64,000 nucleotides of DNA from Halocatena pleomorpha (GCF_003862495.1 NZ_RRCH01000003.1:62001-126000), one strand, 5' to 3'; shown: positions 34,587 through 43,797, counted from the first letter of the stretch. Program-made: numbers and translations. Notes: generated from the letters alone by a model not told the origin.

Positions 34587-35959
34587 CCACCGTTCGTGTC
34601 CGAGGGATCTACACGACGGCGTTGACGCGACTGCTGGCGGAGACGGATGGATACGAGATCGTCCAGCCCTCGGAGTCGATCGACACACGTTTCGAATCGT
34701 CGTTTGCCGACACGCCAGCCACCGTCACGATCGAGACGACCGACGACCGGCTGGGAGTGTGTGTCAACGGCGTCGGAGAATCCGGACAGGCTGTCACGAA
34801 CGCCGTTACCGACAGCGGGATCGACGCGTTGTCGTGGAGCGACCCGGTTCCGACGGAAGCGGTGTTCGACGGCCGTGTGACGGACACAGTCGAGAACGGC
34901 GCGATTGTCGATCTCGGTGAGGGTGAGGGGTACCTGCCGTTTCCCAACACGAACGGTCACGTTACGCCCGGTGATCAGCTCCGTGTGCAGGTGGCAACGG
35001 CCGTGCCGCCGTGGACCGACGACCGGCCTGTTCTCCGGTGTGACACCGCCGTGGCGAACGGGTTCGCGCGCCTCCGTTACGGTAGCTCCACCAATTCCTC
35101 GACCGGAATCGATGTTACGGAGCTGCTCTCAACGGATCCCCGTGAAGGGTGGGCAGTTCGGTGGAGCGATCGCGCGAGTGACGCGAGTTTCGACGCGCTA
35201 ACCGAGGCGCTCGACGATCTCAACGAGCGCGCCGAGCGGATCGAGCGCGTGCTCGGTGCCGATCTTGGTGCTCCACAGCGGCGGGCCACGACGCAGACGA
35301 CGACATGGGTGTGGTTCGGACGGGAAACCCGCTTTGCCCTCGACGATCACCGCCGGTCGGTGACAACCACTATGGACGGCCACCACCGGATCAAAGCCGG
35401 AGCTGCCGCTGCCAGTGCGGCTGTCGACTTCACTGAAGCGGTTTGCGAGCCGGCGGACTCGTTTCCGTTCGACGTGACAACCCGTCAGTTCGGCCCCCAC
35501 GTCGGTGATCGGATCGCGTTGCGCCATGGCAAGCCTGACGGCCGGTGTTTCGATCTCGGTTCGGGAGAGGTCACGGATCACACTGACGAGACGATCACGA
35601 TCGAACGCCGGATGTCGCCCGGCGGAACGTACGACGCGCTCGGCGTCGAGCGGCGGGCGGGTGACACGGCCGTCACAAAGCTCACGGAAGGACGGTGGTG
35701 GTATCCGACCGTCTACCGCAGCGCGGAGGGTAAGCGACGAGGCACGTACGTCAACGTTTGTACGCCTGTGGAGCTGTTCCCCGAATCGGCACGCTACGTC
35801 GATCTTCATGTGGATGTCGTCAAACACGCTGATGGCACCGTCGAACGCGTCGATGACGACGAACTCGACGCGGCTTGTGAACAAGGAAACGTTCCCGAAC
35901 CCCTCGCAGAGCGTGCCCGAACGGTGGCGACCTCAATCGAGCGGGCGCTCTCGGAGTGA
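34583..35959 (+). CDS. FAU-1 family RNA-binding protein / ribonuclease
   Basis: 458-residue archaeal FAU-1 protein, related to RNase E/G and thought to act in rRNA maturation or AU-rich RNA binding. An S1-like segment is visible near residues 92-150 (VFDGRVTDTVENGAIVDLG), the central RNase E/G-like region contains HHRIKAGAAAASAAVDF near 266-282, and a C-terminal DUF402-type domain contains GRWWYPTVYRSAEGKRRGTYVN near 371-392. It overlaps the preceding gene by 4 bp. Confidence 0.88.
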   Translation: MTTVRVRGIYTTALTRLLAETDGYEIVQPSESIDTRFESSFADTPATVTIETTDDRLGVCVNGVGESGQAVTNAVTDSGIDALSWSDPVPTEAVFDGRVTDTVENGAIVDLGEGEGYLPFPNTNGHVTPGDQLRVQVATAVPPWTDDRPVLRCDTAVANGFARLRYGSSTNSSTGIDVTELLSTDPREGWAVRWSDRASDASFDALTEALDDLNERAERIERVLGADLGAPQRRATTQTTTWVWFGRETRFALDDHRRSVTTTMDGHHRIKAGAAAASAAVDFTEAVCEPADSFPFDVTTRQFGPHVGDRIALRHGKPDGRCFDLGSGEVTDHTDETITIERRMSPGGTYDALGVERRAGDTAVTKLTEGRWWYPTVYRSAEGKRRGTYVNVCTPVELFPESARYVDLHVDVVKHADGTVERVDDDELDAACEQGNVPEPLAERARTVATSIERALSE

Positions 35960-36008
35960 CCTGCGAACCGAGGACAGGTATATTGGTGGTTGGATGTTAC
36001 CACACGGC

Positions 36009-36428
36009 ATGGAAGAACACGAGCCGAACGAGTTGAGCGACACCGAATGTCAGGCACTCCACGAGATGGAACTCGGCGCGGAGTGGGTACACCGCGCTCA
36101 CGGCACGCTCATCGAGTTCCACCACGACATCGGCCACGGGATGGACCATTTCGCGCGGGCGGAGACGCTGCTTCGTGACGCTGGCAGGACGGAGTTAGCC
36201 GACGCGCTCCGAGACGAGCAGCTCCCTCGTGGGATCGATGAACACGACCGCTGGAGCTACGAGATCATCGAAGAATTCCGCAACAGCTTTTTGAGCGAGA
36301 TCACTGCGTTCGAGAACGCGGCCCATCAACGCGTTGCGAACGGGAAACGCCACGTCACCGAACGGGCACAGAAAGAAGAGTGGAGCGACCGAGCACGCAC
36401 CGCTCCGGACGATTCAACCGGCGAGTAG
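36009..36428 (+). CDS. Conserved haloarchaeal His-rich helical protein
   Basis: 139-residue soluble protein, mostly helical, with a dense His/Asp patch HAHGTLIEFHHDIGHGMDHF near residues 25-45, a possible metal site, and a coiled, charged C-terminal half. Function unknown. An ATG at 35994 is in frame, but a TATA-like TATATT at 35979 favours the ATG at 36009 for a leaderless transcript. Convergent with the HAD gene. Confidence 0.65.
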   Translation: MEEHEPNELSDTECQALHEMELGAEWVHRAHGTLIEFHHDIGHGMDHFARAETLLRDAGRTELADALRDEQLPRGIDEHDRWSYEIIEEFRNSFLSEITAFENAAHQRVANGKRHVTERAQKEEWSDRARTAPDDSTGE

Positions 36429-36437
36429 TTCAGCGAT

Positions 36438-37124
36438 TCAGCTGCTGATGAGCGGCCTGATCTCGGTGAGATCCGAAATCTCATACGTTGGCGTGGCCGT
36501 CAGCACAGCGTCGCGGCGGTGGGATCGGCGGACGAATGCCGAATCCACACCTGTCCGCTCGGCGGCAACGATATCCGTCTCACTATCACCGATGTACAGC
36601 GTCGCGTCCTTTTCCGCTCCCAGTTCTGAGAGTGCGCGTTCGAGGTAGTGCGGGTTTGGTTTCTTCAACGCGAGGCTTTCGATCGTTTTCGGCCGACCGT
36701 AGTACGTGTCGAACGCCGACTGCAGCCCGAAAAATTCCAGTACGAATTCGATCGTGCTGTGATGGTTGTTGCTCACCACGCCACAGCACTGAGAGAGTTC
36801 CGAGACAACAGCAACGTCGTCGTAACACGATCGATCTCCCGCCCTGAACGCCTCGAACTGCGAGCGTTCGTCGTGGCGCTCACGAACCGCCCAGAACGTG
36901 GTTGGCTCCAGATCGTAGTCGGCACACAGCGCAGTCAATCGGTCGCTCGTCACACCATCTACGATGTCGACGAGATGCTCATGGGCAACGTCTTCGACAC
37001 CCACCGCACGGAACGCGGCCCGAGCGGCCCCAAGCTGAGTTTCACGCGCAGGCGGCTCGACCAGCACGCCGTCGCTGTCGAACACCACTGTATCGTAGCT
37101 CACATCGCCCGTACTCGGCCTCAT
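36438..37124 (-). CDS. HAD-superfamily hydrolase
   Basis: 228-residue phosphatase-like protein of HAD subfamily IA. Motif I is VVFDSDGVLVEPP (residues 13-25), where the second Asp that acts as acid/base is present; motif II is VVSNNHHST near 117; motif III is the lysine in ALKKPNPHY near 152; motif IV is YIGDSETDIVAA near 176. Substrate unknown; phosphoglycolate is possible for this group. It ends the ABC-transporter gene run, 31 bp after the permease stop. Confidence 0.85.
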   Translation of the reverse strand: MRPSTGDVSYDTVVFDSDGVLVEPPARETQLGAARAAFRAVGVEDVAHEHLVDIVDGVTSDRLTALCADYDLEPTTFWAVRERHDERSQFEAFRAGDRSCYDDVAVVSELSQCCGVVSNNHHSTIEFVLEFFGLQSAFDTYYGRPKTIESLALKKPNPHYLERALSELGAEKDATLYIGDSETDIVAAERTGVDSAFVRRSHRRDAVLTATPTYEISDLTEIRPLISS

Positions 37125-37155
37125 ATTATGTTTCTATCGTGAAACCGCTGATCGC

Positions 37156-37941
37156 TCACAGATCACGCCGTTCGAACAGCCAGCCCCCGATCGTTGCGGG
37201 AACGAGCGCCCAGCACACGAGAACGAGGATCCCGAACCACGTGGTCGTATGAACACTGGACTCATACACCAGCGTCTGCGTCGGGTGCAGAGTCTGGACG
37301 AGGTGAACAAACGCGTGCATAGGATTCAGCGCTACGAACACGTCGACCCACCCCGGCTGGGGCGGTTGCGGCGTCGAAAACCCGTTGAGTACGTAGCGGA
37401 TCCCCTGCAAAAGCAGGTTCCACCCACCGAAAAACAGCAACACAAACGTAAACGAGGCGATCGCAGCGCGGTTCACGGTTCGAGACGCCGCGGAGACGCC
37501 GACAGCCAGCACTGTCAGGCTGACACCGAACAGCACGGCAGCGAACCAGACGATCGCGACGGATAGGAGACTGTCAGCTCCGAGCGTGACCAGTGAGATC
37601 GCACCGGCCACGAGATAGCCGACCGAGATGATCCCGACGACGTAGAGACTCCGTCCCACCGCTGTACCGACCACGACATCCCGGCGAGAATTGGGATAGG
37701 AGAGCACCACTCGGAGGCTCCCGGTCTGGTGTGGCTCCGCGATCGTCCGGTAGCTGCTGGCGATCGCCAACAGTGAGACGAACAACGCGCCCAAACTGCG
37801 GAGCATCGAGACCAAGCCAGGCCTCGTCGCCATGTGGACGCCGCCACCGAACAGCAATACGGTTACGGCGAGCACCACCCACAGATACCGCGATCGGTAG
37901 GGATCGAGCAGCCGCCGCTTGGCGACGACCTGCCAACTCAT
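37156..37941 (-). CDS. ABC-2 type transporter permease
   Basis: 261-residue membrane protein with six helices (about 20-40, 55-75, 100-125, 135-160, 170-190, 235-255) and the conserved short loop HQTGSLRVVLSYPNSRRDVV near residues 70-90 of the NosY/ABC-2 permease family. It pairs with the ATPase encoded just upstream; the genes overlap by 4 bp. Substrate unknown; such pairs export drugs, lipids or copper-enzyme cofactors. Confidence 0.87.
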   Translation of the reverse strand: MSWQVVAKRRLLDPYRSRYLWVVLAVTVLLFGGGVHMATRPGLVSMLRSLGALFVSLLAIASSYRTIAEPHQTGSLRVVLSYPNSRRDVVVGTAVGRSLYVVGIISVGYLVAGAISLVTLGADSLLSVAIVWFAAVLFGVSLTVLAVGVSAASRTVNRAAIASFTFVLLFFGGWNLLLQGIRYVLNGFSTPQPPQPGWVDVFVALNPMHAFVHLVQTLHPTQTLVYESSVHTTTWFGILVLVCWALVPATIGGWLFERRDL

Positions 37942-38843
37942 CCGTCCGCTCCGGTGTAGGTGGCGAACAGCTCATCAAGCGATACTTCTCTCGTTTCGAT
38001 GTCGAGCACCGTCGCGTTCTGCCGGAGCGTATCGATGACAGCAACCTTCTGACGCGCTGGACACGACACGGAGACGACGCCGTCGGAAACCGAGACGTTT
38101 CTCACGTCGGGAAGCTGTCTGACCGATTCGATCGTCTCACCCGGCTGGCTGTCGAGTGTTATCCGAAGCGTTTCTGCGGTTCCGACGGTCTCCTGCAGTC
38201 CTCCGATGCTGTCTACTGCGACAACCGTTCCGTCCACGAGGATCCCAACGCGATCACACACTGCTTGAACCTGACCGAGGATGTGACTGGAGAAAAACAC
38301 CGTCGCGCCGCGGTCACACTCCTCGTGGATGATCGTCCGCATTCTGCGCGCGCCGTTGGGATCCAATCCGGTTGAGGGCTCATCCAAGATGAGCAGTTCC
38401 GGCTCACCGACCAACGCCAACGCCAGCGCCAGCCGCTGTTCCATCCCTTTCGAGAACCCCCGCACGAGTCGATCGGTGACTGAACCGAGTCCGACGCGAT
38501 CCAGTAGGGCGTCCGAATCGTCGTCTGCGTCCATCGATTCAATAGCGAATTCGACATGGGTGCGGGCGCTCAGGTGGCCATCAAGGTGATACGCGTCGGG
38601 AAGCACACCGACCCGACGATGCACCGCTTTCGTCTGCTGCTGTGCGTCTAACCCGAACACGGTCGCCGTTCCGGCAGTGGGACGGACGTAGTCAAGCACC
38701 ACGTCGATCATCGTCGATTTTCCAGCACCGTTCGGCCCAAGGAGACCGAACACCTCGCCCGACTGAACGGTAAGATCAACATCTCGAAGCGCCACGATGT
38801 CATCAAATTGCTTACGAAGAGAATCTAATTCGATTGCAGTCAT
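37938..38843 (-). CDS. ABC-2 transporter ATP-binding protein
   Basis: 301-residue ABC ATPase. Walker A GLLGPNGAGKSTMI is near 36-49, the Q-loop region follows near 85, the ABC signature here reads GFSKGMEQRLALA near 135-147, and Walker B is LLILDEPSTGLDPNG near 155-169. A C-terminal DUF4162-like tail follows. The frame upstream to 38978 is open, but the ATG at 38843 begins MTAIELDSLRKQF as expected for the family. It drives the permease that overlaps its 3' end. Confidence 0.92.
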   Translation of the reverse strand: MTAIELDSLRKQFDDIVALRDVDLTVQSGEVFGLLGPNGAGKSTMIDVVLDYVRPTAGTATVFGLDAQQQTKAVHRRVGVLPDAYHLDGHLSARTHVEFAIESMDADDDSDALLDRVGLGSVTDRLVRGFSKGMEQRLALALALVGEPELLILDEPSTGLDPNGARRMRTIIHEECDRGATVFFSSHILGQVQAVCDRVGILVDGTVVAVDSIGGLQETVGTAETLRITLDSQPGETIESVRQLPDVRNVSVSDGVVSVSCPARQKVAVIDTLRQNATVLDIETREVSLDELFATYTGADG

Positions 38844-38913
38844 TGATCGAACGCTCACACCACACGGGGTATATGTTTTGTGTCCCTCAAGTCGGGCACG
38901 GACGTTCGGTGGC

Positions 38914-39441
38914 TCACCCGCAGTACTCCGCAGCAAGGAGTCCGTAGCGGAGCACATCGACATGCTCGCCCTCGACAAACGCCTCCTCGCGGAACCGGCC
39001 TTCTTGGGTGAACCCCACCTTCTCTAACACCCGTTGTGATCCCGGATTCGTGACATAGCAGTCTGCACGCACCTTGTTGAGCCGGCGTTCGTCGAACGCG
39101 TAGCCACAGATCGCCTCCACCGCGTCAGTGGCGTAGCCGTTGTTCCACTGCTCGGGTGCGATCATGTAGCCGAGTTCAGCCACGCCATCCACTTCATTCG
39201 GGGACTTGAGACTGATGCTGCCGACGGAGTTGTTATCGACACACACCGATAGATGCGTTCCCGCACGCTCATCGAGCGACTCGATCCACTCCCGTTCCGC
39301 TGCGTGGTTCATTGCCCTAACAGAACCGATCGGGATTCGGACGCGCGGATTGTTGACCAACTGCTGGAAGAACTCGGAATCATCTTCCTCGATCGTCCGA
39401 AGGCTCACGTCCGTACCTTCCAGAAACACTGGTCCTGACAT
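38914..39441 (-). CDS. GNAT-family N-acetyltransferase (RimJ/RimL-like)
   Basis: 175-residue acetyl-CoA-dependent acetyltransferase of the RimJ/RimL group, acting on protein N-termini or small amines. The N-terminal LRTIEEDDSEFFQQL, the VGSISL beta strand, the acetyl-CoA loop region ELGYMIAPEQWNNGYATDAV near 90-109 and the C-terminal NPGSQRVLEKVGFTQEG near 135-151 are all in place. It is divergent from an SDR gene; a nearly perfect inverted repeat lies between them. Confidence 0.9.
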   Translation of the reverse strand: MSGPVFLEGTDVSLRTIEEDDSEFFQQLVNNPRVRIPIGSVRAMNHAAEREWIESLDERAGTHLSVCVDNNSVGSISLKSPNEVDGVAELGYMIAPEQWNNGYATDAVEAICGYAFDERRLNKVRADCYVTNPGSQRVLEKVGFTQEGRFREEAFVEGEHVDVLRYGLLAAEYCG

Positions 39442-39482
39442 ACACAGTTGATAGAAAGCGACCATCTTGAATCGATTTGATG

Positions 39483-39509
39483 TGTGATATCGTACTACGC
39501 GGTATCACA
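39483..39509. promoter_or_regulatory. Inverted repeat between divergent GNAT and SDR genes
   Basis: TGTGATATCG and CGGTATCACA are inverted 10-bp arms (9 of 10 matched) around a 7-bp spacer, within the 111-bp region between the two start codons. The position and symmetry fit an operator for a dimeric regulator that could serve both promoters; no regulator is encoded alongside. Confidence 0.4.
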
Positions 39510-39552
39510 ACCGCAACCGACGATTCTACTGTCTCCCCGTCTATGTTACTGT

Positions 39553-40290
39553 ATGAAGCGACCGGATCTCACCGGGCGGACGGCACTCATAACGGGGAGC
39601 GCGACAGGCATCGGTCGCGGGTTTGTCGAGGCGATCGCTGAGTGTGGCGCGGCTGTCGCCGTCCACTACCACACGAGCGCCGACGCGGCCCAGGAAACGG
39701 CAGAAACCGCCCGCGAACGGTATGGGGTGCAGACGACGACTGTTCAGGGTGATGTCACCGATCCCGACGTTGTCGATACAGTGTTCGACGCGATCGAAGC
39801 CGAACTCGGGAGTGTCGATCTCCTTATAAACAACGTTGGGGACTTCGCACCGACACACTGGGAGGACATCGACTGGAAGACGTGGAATCGGGTGTTGGAT
39901 ACGAACTTCAACGCCACATACCTCTGCTCGAAACGCGCCCTGTCCCCGATGCGCGACGCCGAATACGGGCGGATCGTCAACATCGGCTACGCTAGTGCTG
40001 AGAACGGGCTGGTCAGCCCGACGAACTTCCCGTATTTCGTGGCGAAAGCCGGCGTACTCATGTTCACCCGGATGCTCGCTGCCGACACCCAGAGGGATGG
40101 CATCACCGTCAACGCCGTGTCACCGTACGTCGTCGAAACGTCCGACGCGTTTCCCGAGGACCTCCCGCGTGACCGTCCTGCCACACTATCGGACGTGATC
40201 GATCCCGTCCTGTTCTTTCTGGGTGGGCCGGAGTACATCAGTGGACAGAACATCGCGGTCGATGGCGGGTGGCTGCCGGAAACAGTGTAG
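39553..40290 (+). CDS. Short-chain dehydrogenase/reductase
   Basis: 245-residue NAD(P)-dependent oxidoreductase. The cofactor loop is TGSATGIGRG near 15-24, NNVGDF near 93-98 matches the NNAG motif, and the catalytic Ser, Tyr and Lys are visible in GYASAENG near 142 and the YFVAKAG segment (YxxxK) near 161; the C-terminal SGQNIAVDGGW is typical. Substrate unknown. The start is placed at MKRPDLTGRTALITG; the longer frame is not conserved. Confidence 0.9.
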   Translation: MKRPDLTGRTALITGSATGIGRGFVEAIAECGAAVAVHYHTSADAAQETAETARERYGVQTTTVQGDVTDPDVVDTVFDAIEAELGSVDLLINNVGDFAPTHWEDIDWKTWNRVLDTNFNATYLCSKRALSPMRDAEYGRIVNIGYASAENGLVSPTNFPYFVAKAGVLMFTRMLAADTQRDGITVNAVSPYVVETSDAFPEDLPRDRPATLSDVIDPVLFFLGGPEYISGQNIAVDGGWLPETV

Positions 40291-40293
40291 CAA

Positions 40294-40911
40294 TCAGAAA
40301 AACCCGAGGAGATCGTCTCGGTTGGCCTCATGAAGGTGGTGTCTGACTGCCTCGGTGAGCGGGGTGATCTGGCCGCGCTTTGCGCTGATCGGGGCGATCG
40401 TCTCGTGCCACTGCTGCCACGGCGGAACGAGTCCAAGCCGGTCACAGAGCGCATCAAGGCGGTCGTCGCGGTCTTCGACTTTATCCATCTTGTTGACAGC
40501 CACAACCGGCGGGATCCCCACGTCCCGAAGGAAATGAAACAGTTCGACATCGTGAGGTACCGCTCCGCGCTCGGAATGGCGGTCGATGATATCGACAGCG
40601 CTCTTGCCGTCAACGACGACTATCCCGGTGAGGATCGCCTCAGCGTGGGTTTCCACGTACTGGACGACATCAGTTTTGATCGCTTCGCGCCGTTCTTCGG
40701 GCACGCCCTCCATGAATCCGAACCCAGGCAGATCCGTGAGCACGAAGTCCTCCGCAACCCAATCATAGTGGTTTGGCGAGCGGGTTACGCCGGGTTTCGA
40801 GCCTGTTGTCACCGTGTGTCCAGTCAACTCGCGCATCAGCGTTGATTTCCCCACGTTCGATCGACCGACGAGCACGACTTCAGCTGATCGATCTGGACGG
40901 CTGTCGAACAT
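40294..40911 (-). CDS. engB: EngB-type (YihA) ribosome-biogenesis GTPase
   Basis: 205-residue GTPase of the TrmE-Era-EngA-EngB group. G1 is [12 protein letters not shown] near 15-26, the switch segment [13 protein letters not shown] lies near 39, G3 is TDLPGFGFM near 58-66, G4 NKMDK near 141, and the G5 region follows near ISAKRG. In bacteria it helps the large subunit mature. It starts 3 bp after the stop of the NOG1 gene on the same strand, so two ribosome-assembly GTPases form one operon. Confidence 0.92.
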   Translation of the reverse strand: MFDSRPDRSAEVVLVGRSNVGKSTLMRELTGHTVTTGSKPGVTRSPNHYDWVAEDFVLTDLPGFGFMEGVPEERREAIKTDVVQYVETHAEAILTGIVVVDGKSAVDIIDRHSERGAVPHDVELFHFLRDVGIPPVVAVNKMDKVEDRDDRLDALCDRLGLVPPWQQWHETIAPISAKRGQITPLTEAVRHHLHEANRDDLLGFF

Positions 40912-40914
40912 GGT

Positions 40915-41886
40915 CTATTCTGTCGGTTCGTACGGCAGCTCGATCGTGTGGTCGATCCGGTCGATCGCCGCTTCGAGGAGTTCGTCGACGCCTTCCTCCT
41001 CGGGAACGCTGAGATATAGGTCGGCGTCTAGCTCCCGCGATTGGTCGGCCTTGGCACAGACGGTCACTACTGGCACCCCGTCGAACCGGGATTTGAGCTC
41101 GTCCCTGAGCGTGAGCTGTACGTCGACTGGATAGCCACACGACGCGCTGGCGTCGATGAACACGAGGATGCAGTCGGCAAGATGGGTGAGCGCGCTCACG
41201 GCTTGGGATTCGATATCGTTGCGATCCGCCGCTGGCCGGTCTAACAGTCCTGGCGTGTCGATGAGCTGATACCGGATGTGGTTGCGATCGATGTGACCGA
41301 CCTGCACTCGTTTGGTGGTGAACGGATACGACGCGATCTCGTTGCGGGCGTTAGTCACGTGGTTTACGAACGTTGATTTGCCGACGTTCGGGTAGCCAGC
41401 GATGACGATCGCCGGCTCGTCGGGACGGATGTCGGGGAGTTGCTTGAGCTGGTCGCGCGCCTCATTGAGCGCTTCGAGATCTCCGGACACCTCGCGCGTG
41501 ACATCAGCGAGCCGAGCGAACGCCTGCTTTCGGAGCAACTGCGCGGTTTCGGTGTCTCCCCGGAGCCGAGACTGATACTCCGAGCGGATCTCGGCAGTCT
41601 TCTCGCTAGCCCACATCACTTCCGAGAGGTGTTGTTTGAGCGTATCAACGCCGCCGTCAGCAACGGCGTCGGCCAACTCGTGATAAAACGGATCGAGCGC
41701 GTCGAAATCCGGCCACGTCGTCGAGACGTTCTGTAAGTTATCGGAAATGATATTCGAGGCTGTGACCAGCATCGACTGTTGTGCCTCGATGCCGGATTTC
41801 GCTCGTCCCGCTCGGGCGGCCCGAGAAAACGCCGTATCGATGAGTTCCTCCGACCGAGGGACGGTCGGTAAATCCTCGAACGTCAT
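40915..41886 (-). CDS. NOG1-family GTPase
   Basis: 323-residue GTPase of the Nog1/Obg-like group acting in large-subunit assembly. A helical N-terminal domain (about 1-160, MTFEDLPTVPRSEELIDTAF partly quoted) precedes the G domain: G1 AGYPNVGKSTFVNHV near 164-178, G2/switch EIASYPFTTKRVQVGHI near 185-201, G3 DTPGLLDRP near 210-218, G4 CAKADQ near 285. It is shorter than eukaryotic Nog1, as usual in archaea. Operon with EngB. Confidence 0.92.
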   Translation of the reverse strand: MTFEDLPTVPRSEELIDTAFSRAARAGRAKSGIEAQQSMLVTASNIISDNLQNVSTTWPDFDALDPFYHELADAVADGGVDTLKQHLSEVMWASEKTAEIRSEYQSRLRGDTETAQLLRKQAFARLADVTREVSGDLEALNEARDQLKQLPDIRPDEPAIVIAGYPNVGKSTFVNHVTNARNEIASYPFTTKRVQVGHIDRNHIRYQLIDTPGLLDRPAADRNDIESQAVSALTHLADCILVFIDASASCGYPVDVQLTLRDELKSRFDGVPVVTVCAKADQSRELDADLYLSVPEEEGVDELLEAAIDRIDHTIELPYEPTE

Positions 41887-41982
41887 AGGAGGACTACTAG
41901 TCCGGCAGGTAAAAGCACATTCGTTGAACCGGTGGCCACTCGGTGGACGAAAGGATTTAACAGAGAACGCACTATACTGAAT

Positions 41983-42342
41983 ATGACCAATTGGCGCGCT
42001 GTCGTCATCGGTTTTCTAGTCGAACTGGTGCTCGGACTGATCGGTTTTGCCATTCCGGTGTTGGGCCACGCTGCCGCCGGCCTTCTGGGTGGGTTCGTCG
42101 CTGGCTATCTCGCGGGGGGCGGACTGGGCCGTGGTGCGTGGCACGGACTACTCGCGGGGGCGTTGGGCGGCATCCTGCTGGGTGTCGTCGTCCTCGTCGG
42201 CGGGACGATCGTCGGCGGGATCGCTGCCGGTCCGATCGGGCTACTCGGCGGTGTCGGTGTCGGTGTGGTCGCAATTCTGGTAGCGCTCATGATGGCCGTT
42301 CCGAGCGCAATCACCGGCGCACTCGGCGGTGCTGTCGCGTGA
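41983..42342 (+). CDS. DUF5518-type glycine-rich membrane protein
   Basis: 119-residue integral membrane protein with four hydrophobic, Gly/Ala-rich helices (MTNWRAVVIGFLVEL at the start, then AGLLGGFVAGYLAGGGLGRG and similar). The pattern matches DUF5518, common in haloarchaea, with unknown function. The ATG at 41983 is favoured by the family's length and by a TATA-like AGGATTTAACA about 30 bp upstream. Convergent with hisE, 2 bp apart. Confidence 0.75.
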   Translation: MTNWRAVVIGFLVELVLGLIGFAIPVLGHAAAGLLGGFVAGYLAGGGLGRGAWHGLLAGALGGILLGVVVLVGGTIVGGIAAGPIGLLGGVGVGVVAILVALMMAVPSAITGALGGAVA

Positions 42343-42344
42343 GT

Positions 42345-42629
42345 TCACCGCCGACGTTCTAGTTCTTCAAGAAGATCCTCCAACTGCATGTCGTACATCG
42401 AGAGCAACACGAGCAGGTGATAGACGATATCGGCGCTTTCGTGGGCGATCTCCTCGTGGTCGTCGTCCTTCGCCGCCAAAACGAGTTCCGTGCTTTCCTC
42501 TCCGAGCTTTTCAAGCACGGCGTTCTCGCCTTTCTCGTGGGTGAACAGCGTGGTTGTGTACGATCCCGCAGGCAATGTTTCCTTTCGGTCTTCGATCACA
42601 TCGAACAGCTCCGCAAGCACCTCACTCAT
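42345..42629 (-). CDS. hisE: Phosphoribosyl-ATP pyrophosphatase HisE
   Basis: 94-residue all-alpha MazG-like enzyme that hydrolyses PR-ATP to PR-AMP in histidine synthesis. The chain LGEESTELVLAAKDDDHEEIAHESADIVYHLLVLL holds the conserved Glu/Asp ligands (quoted in part: EESTELVLAAK and ESADIVYHLLVLL). It is translationally coupled to the DUF151 gene (8-bp overlap), at the end of a run secG-pdxT-DUF151-hisE. Confidence 0.94.
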   Translation of the reverse strand: MSEVLAELFDVIEDRKETLPAGSYTTTLFTHEKGENAVLEKLGEESTELVLAAKDDDHEEIAHESADIVYHLLVLLSMYDMQLEDLLEELERRR

Positions 42630-43119
42630 CGAATTCCTCCTCCGTGGACGGCCACACGTCCGGACTCGAGCCGTCGATTACCTCACGAATGTCGTGGAGT
42701 TGGAGATACTGCTCAGGATCGTCACCGCCTCCATCGAACACCTCCGGCGCGATCTCGATCGGGGCGTTCGTCCGGGCAGCGAGTGCGAGCGCGTCGCTCG
42801 GACGGGAATCGATCACAACGGACTCCCGTGGGGTGTCGAGGTGGAGATCAGCGAAGTACGTGCCGTCCTCGACCGCCGTGATGGCAACGCGGTCGACGCG
42901 GCCGCCGAGCTCTTCGATCCCATCGAGCAACAGATCGTGTGTGAGCGGTCGGCCAATGGTGTCGGCATCGAGCCCCCGGACGATGCTCGTCGCCTCCGAG
43001 AAGCCGATGAAGATCGGCAGGAGATCCGTTTCGTCCTCGTCGTCGGACGCGAGCGTGACGACGGGAACGGCACCCTGCTGTGTGCCCGCTACTCGGACGC
43101 CTTCGATGGACGCGTTCAT
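42622..43119 (-). CDS. DUF151 bifunctional nuclease family protein
   Basis: 165-residue protein of the DUF151 bifunctional nuclease family. Family features are LPIFIGFSEATSIVRGLDA near 40-58, RPLTHDLL near 61-68 and the DSRPSDALALAARTNAPI stretch near 110-127. Physiological role unknown. The ATG at 43119 (MNASIEGVRV) fits the family; the open frame runs 9 codons further. Located between pdxT and hisE. Confidence 0.88.
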   Translation of the reverse strand: MNASIEGVRVAGTQQGAVPVVTLASDDEDETDLLPIFIGFSEATSIVRGLDADTIGRPLTHDLLLDGIEELGGRVDRVAITAVEDGTYFADLHLDTPRESVVIDSRPSDALALAARTNAPIEIAPEVFDGGGDDPEQYLQLHDIREVIDGSSPDVWPSTEEEFDE

Positions 43120-43164
43120 ACGAGTACTGTAGAGCGCGGACGGCAAAACCCCTCGGGAACGTCA

Positions 43165-43758
43165 CTACGAACGATCGGTATCGAACAGCGCAAGACCGTG
43201 CAGTCGCGTGTCAGAGGTGAGTTCTGGATGGAACGACGTTCCAACAACCGGTCCCTCTTGGACGGCAACCGGGCTCCCGTCGTACTCCGCGAGCACCTCC
43301 ACGTCCGAGCCAACTGTGTCGATGAGTGGAGCACGGATGAACACGGACGGAAACGGTGCCTCTAACCCGTCAACTCGGAGTTGCGTCTCGAAGCTGTCCC
43401 GTTGCCGGCCGAACGCGTTCCGATCGATCGAAATGTCGAGAAGGTCCAACGATCGAACGCGGTCGTCTTTCGGATTCCGGCTGGCGACGATCAACCCGGC
43501 GCACGTCGCAAACAACGGATTGCCTGCTTCAACGTGGCTCCTGATCTCCGCATCGATCCCCTGTTTCTGGAGCAGTCGAGAGATCGTCGTTGACTCGCCA
43601 CCGGGCATGAGCAGCACGTCACAGTCAGGCACCTCTCCTGTTGTTCGGATCTCGCGGACGGTCGGATCCACATCGTGATTGTGGGCAGCGCGGCGAATCG
43701 CCGCTTCGTGTTCCGAGACGTCACCCTGAACGGCGATGACGCCGACAGTGAGAGTCAT
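43165..43758 (-). CDS. pdxT: Pyridoxal 5'-phosphate synthase glutaminase PdxT
   Basis: 197-residue class I glutaminase feeding ammonia to PdxS for vitamin B6 synthesis. It starts MTLTVGVIAVQGDVSEH; PGGESTTISRLL lies near 53-64, the nucleophile is in FATCAGLIV near 83-91 and the His/Glu are in SFHPELTSD near 176-184. pdxS is not in the window. It lies second in a run headed by secG. Confidence 0.94.
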   Translation of the reverse strand: MTLTVGVIAVQGDVSEHEAAIRRAAHNHDVDPTVREIRTTGEVPDCDVLLMPGGESTTISRLLQKQGIDAEIRSHVEAGNPLFATCAGLIVASRNPKDDRVRSLDLLDISIDRNAFGRQRDSFETQLRVDGLEAPFPSVFIRAPLIDTVGSDVEVLAEYDGSPVAVQEGPVVGTSFHPELTSDTRLHGLALFDTDRS

Positions 43759-43797
43759 CTGCTGGTATATTTGATGGGCAATCGGAAAAGCACCGCG

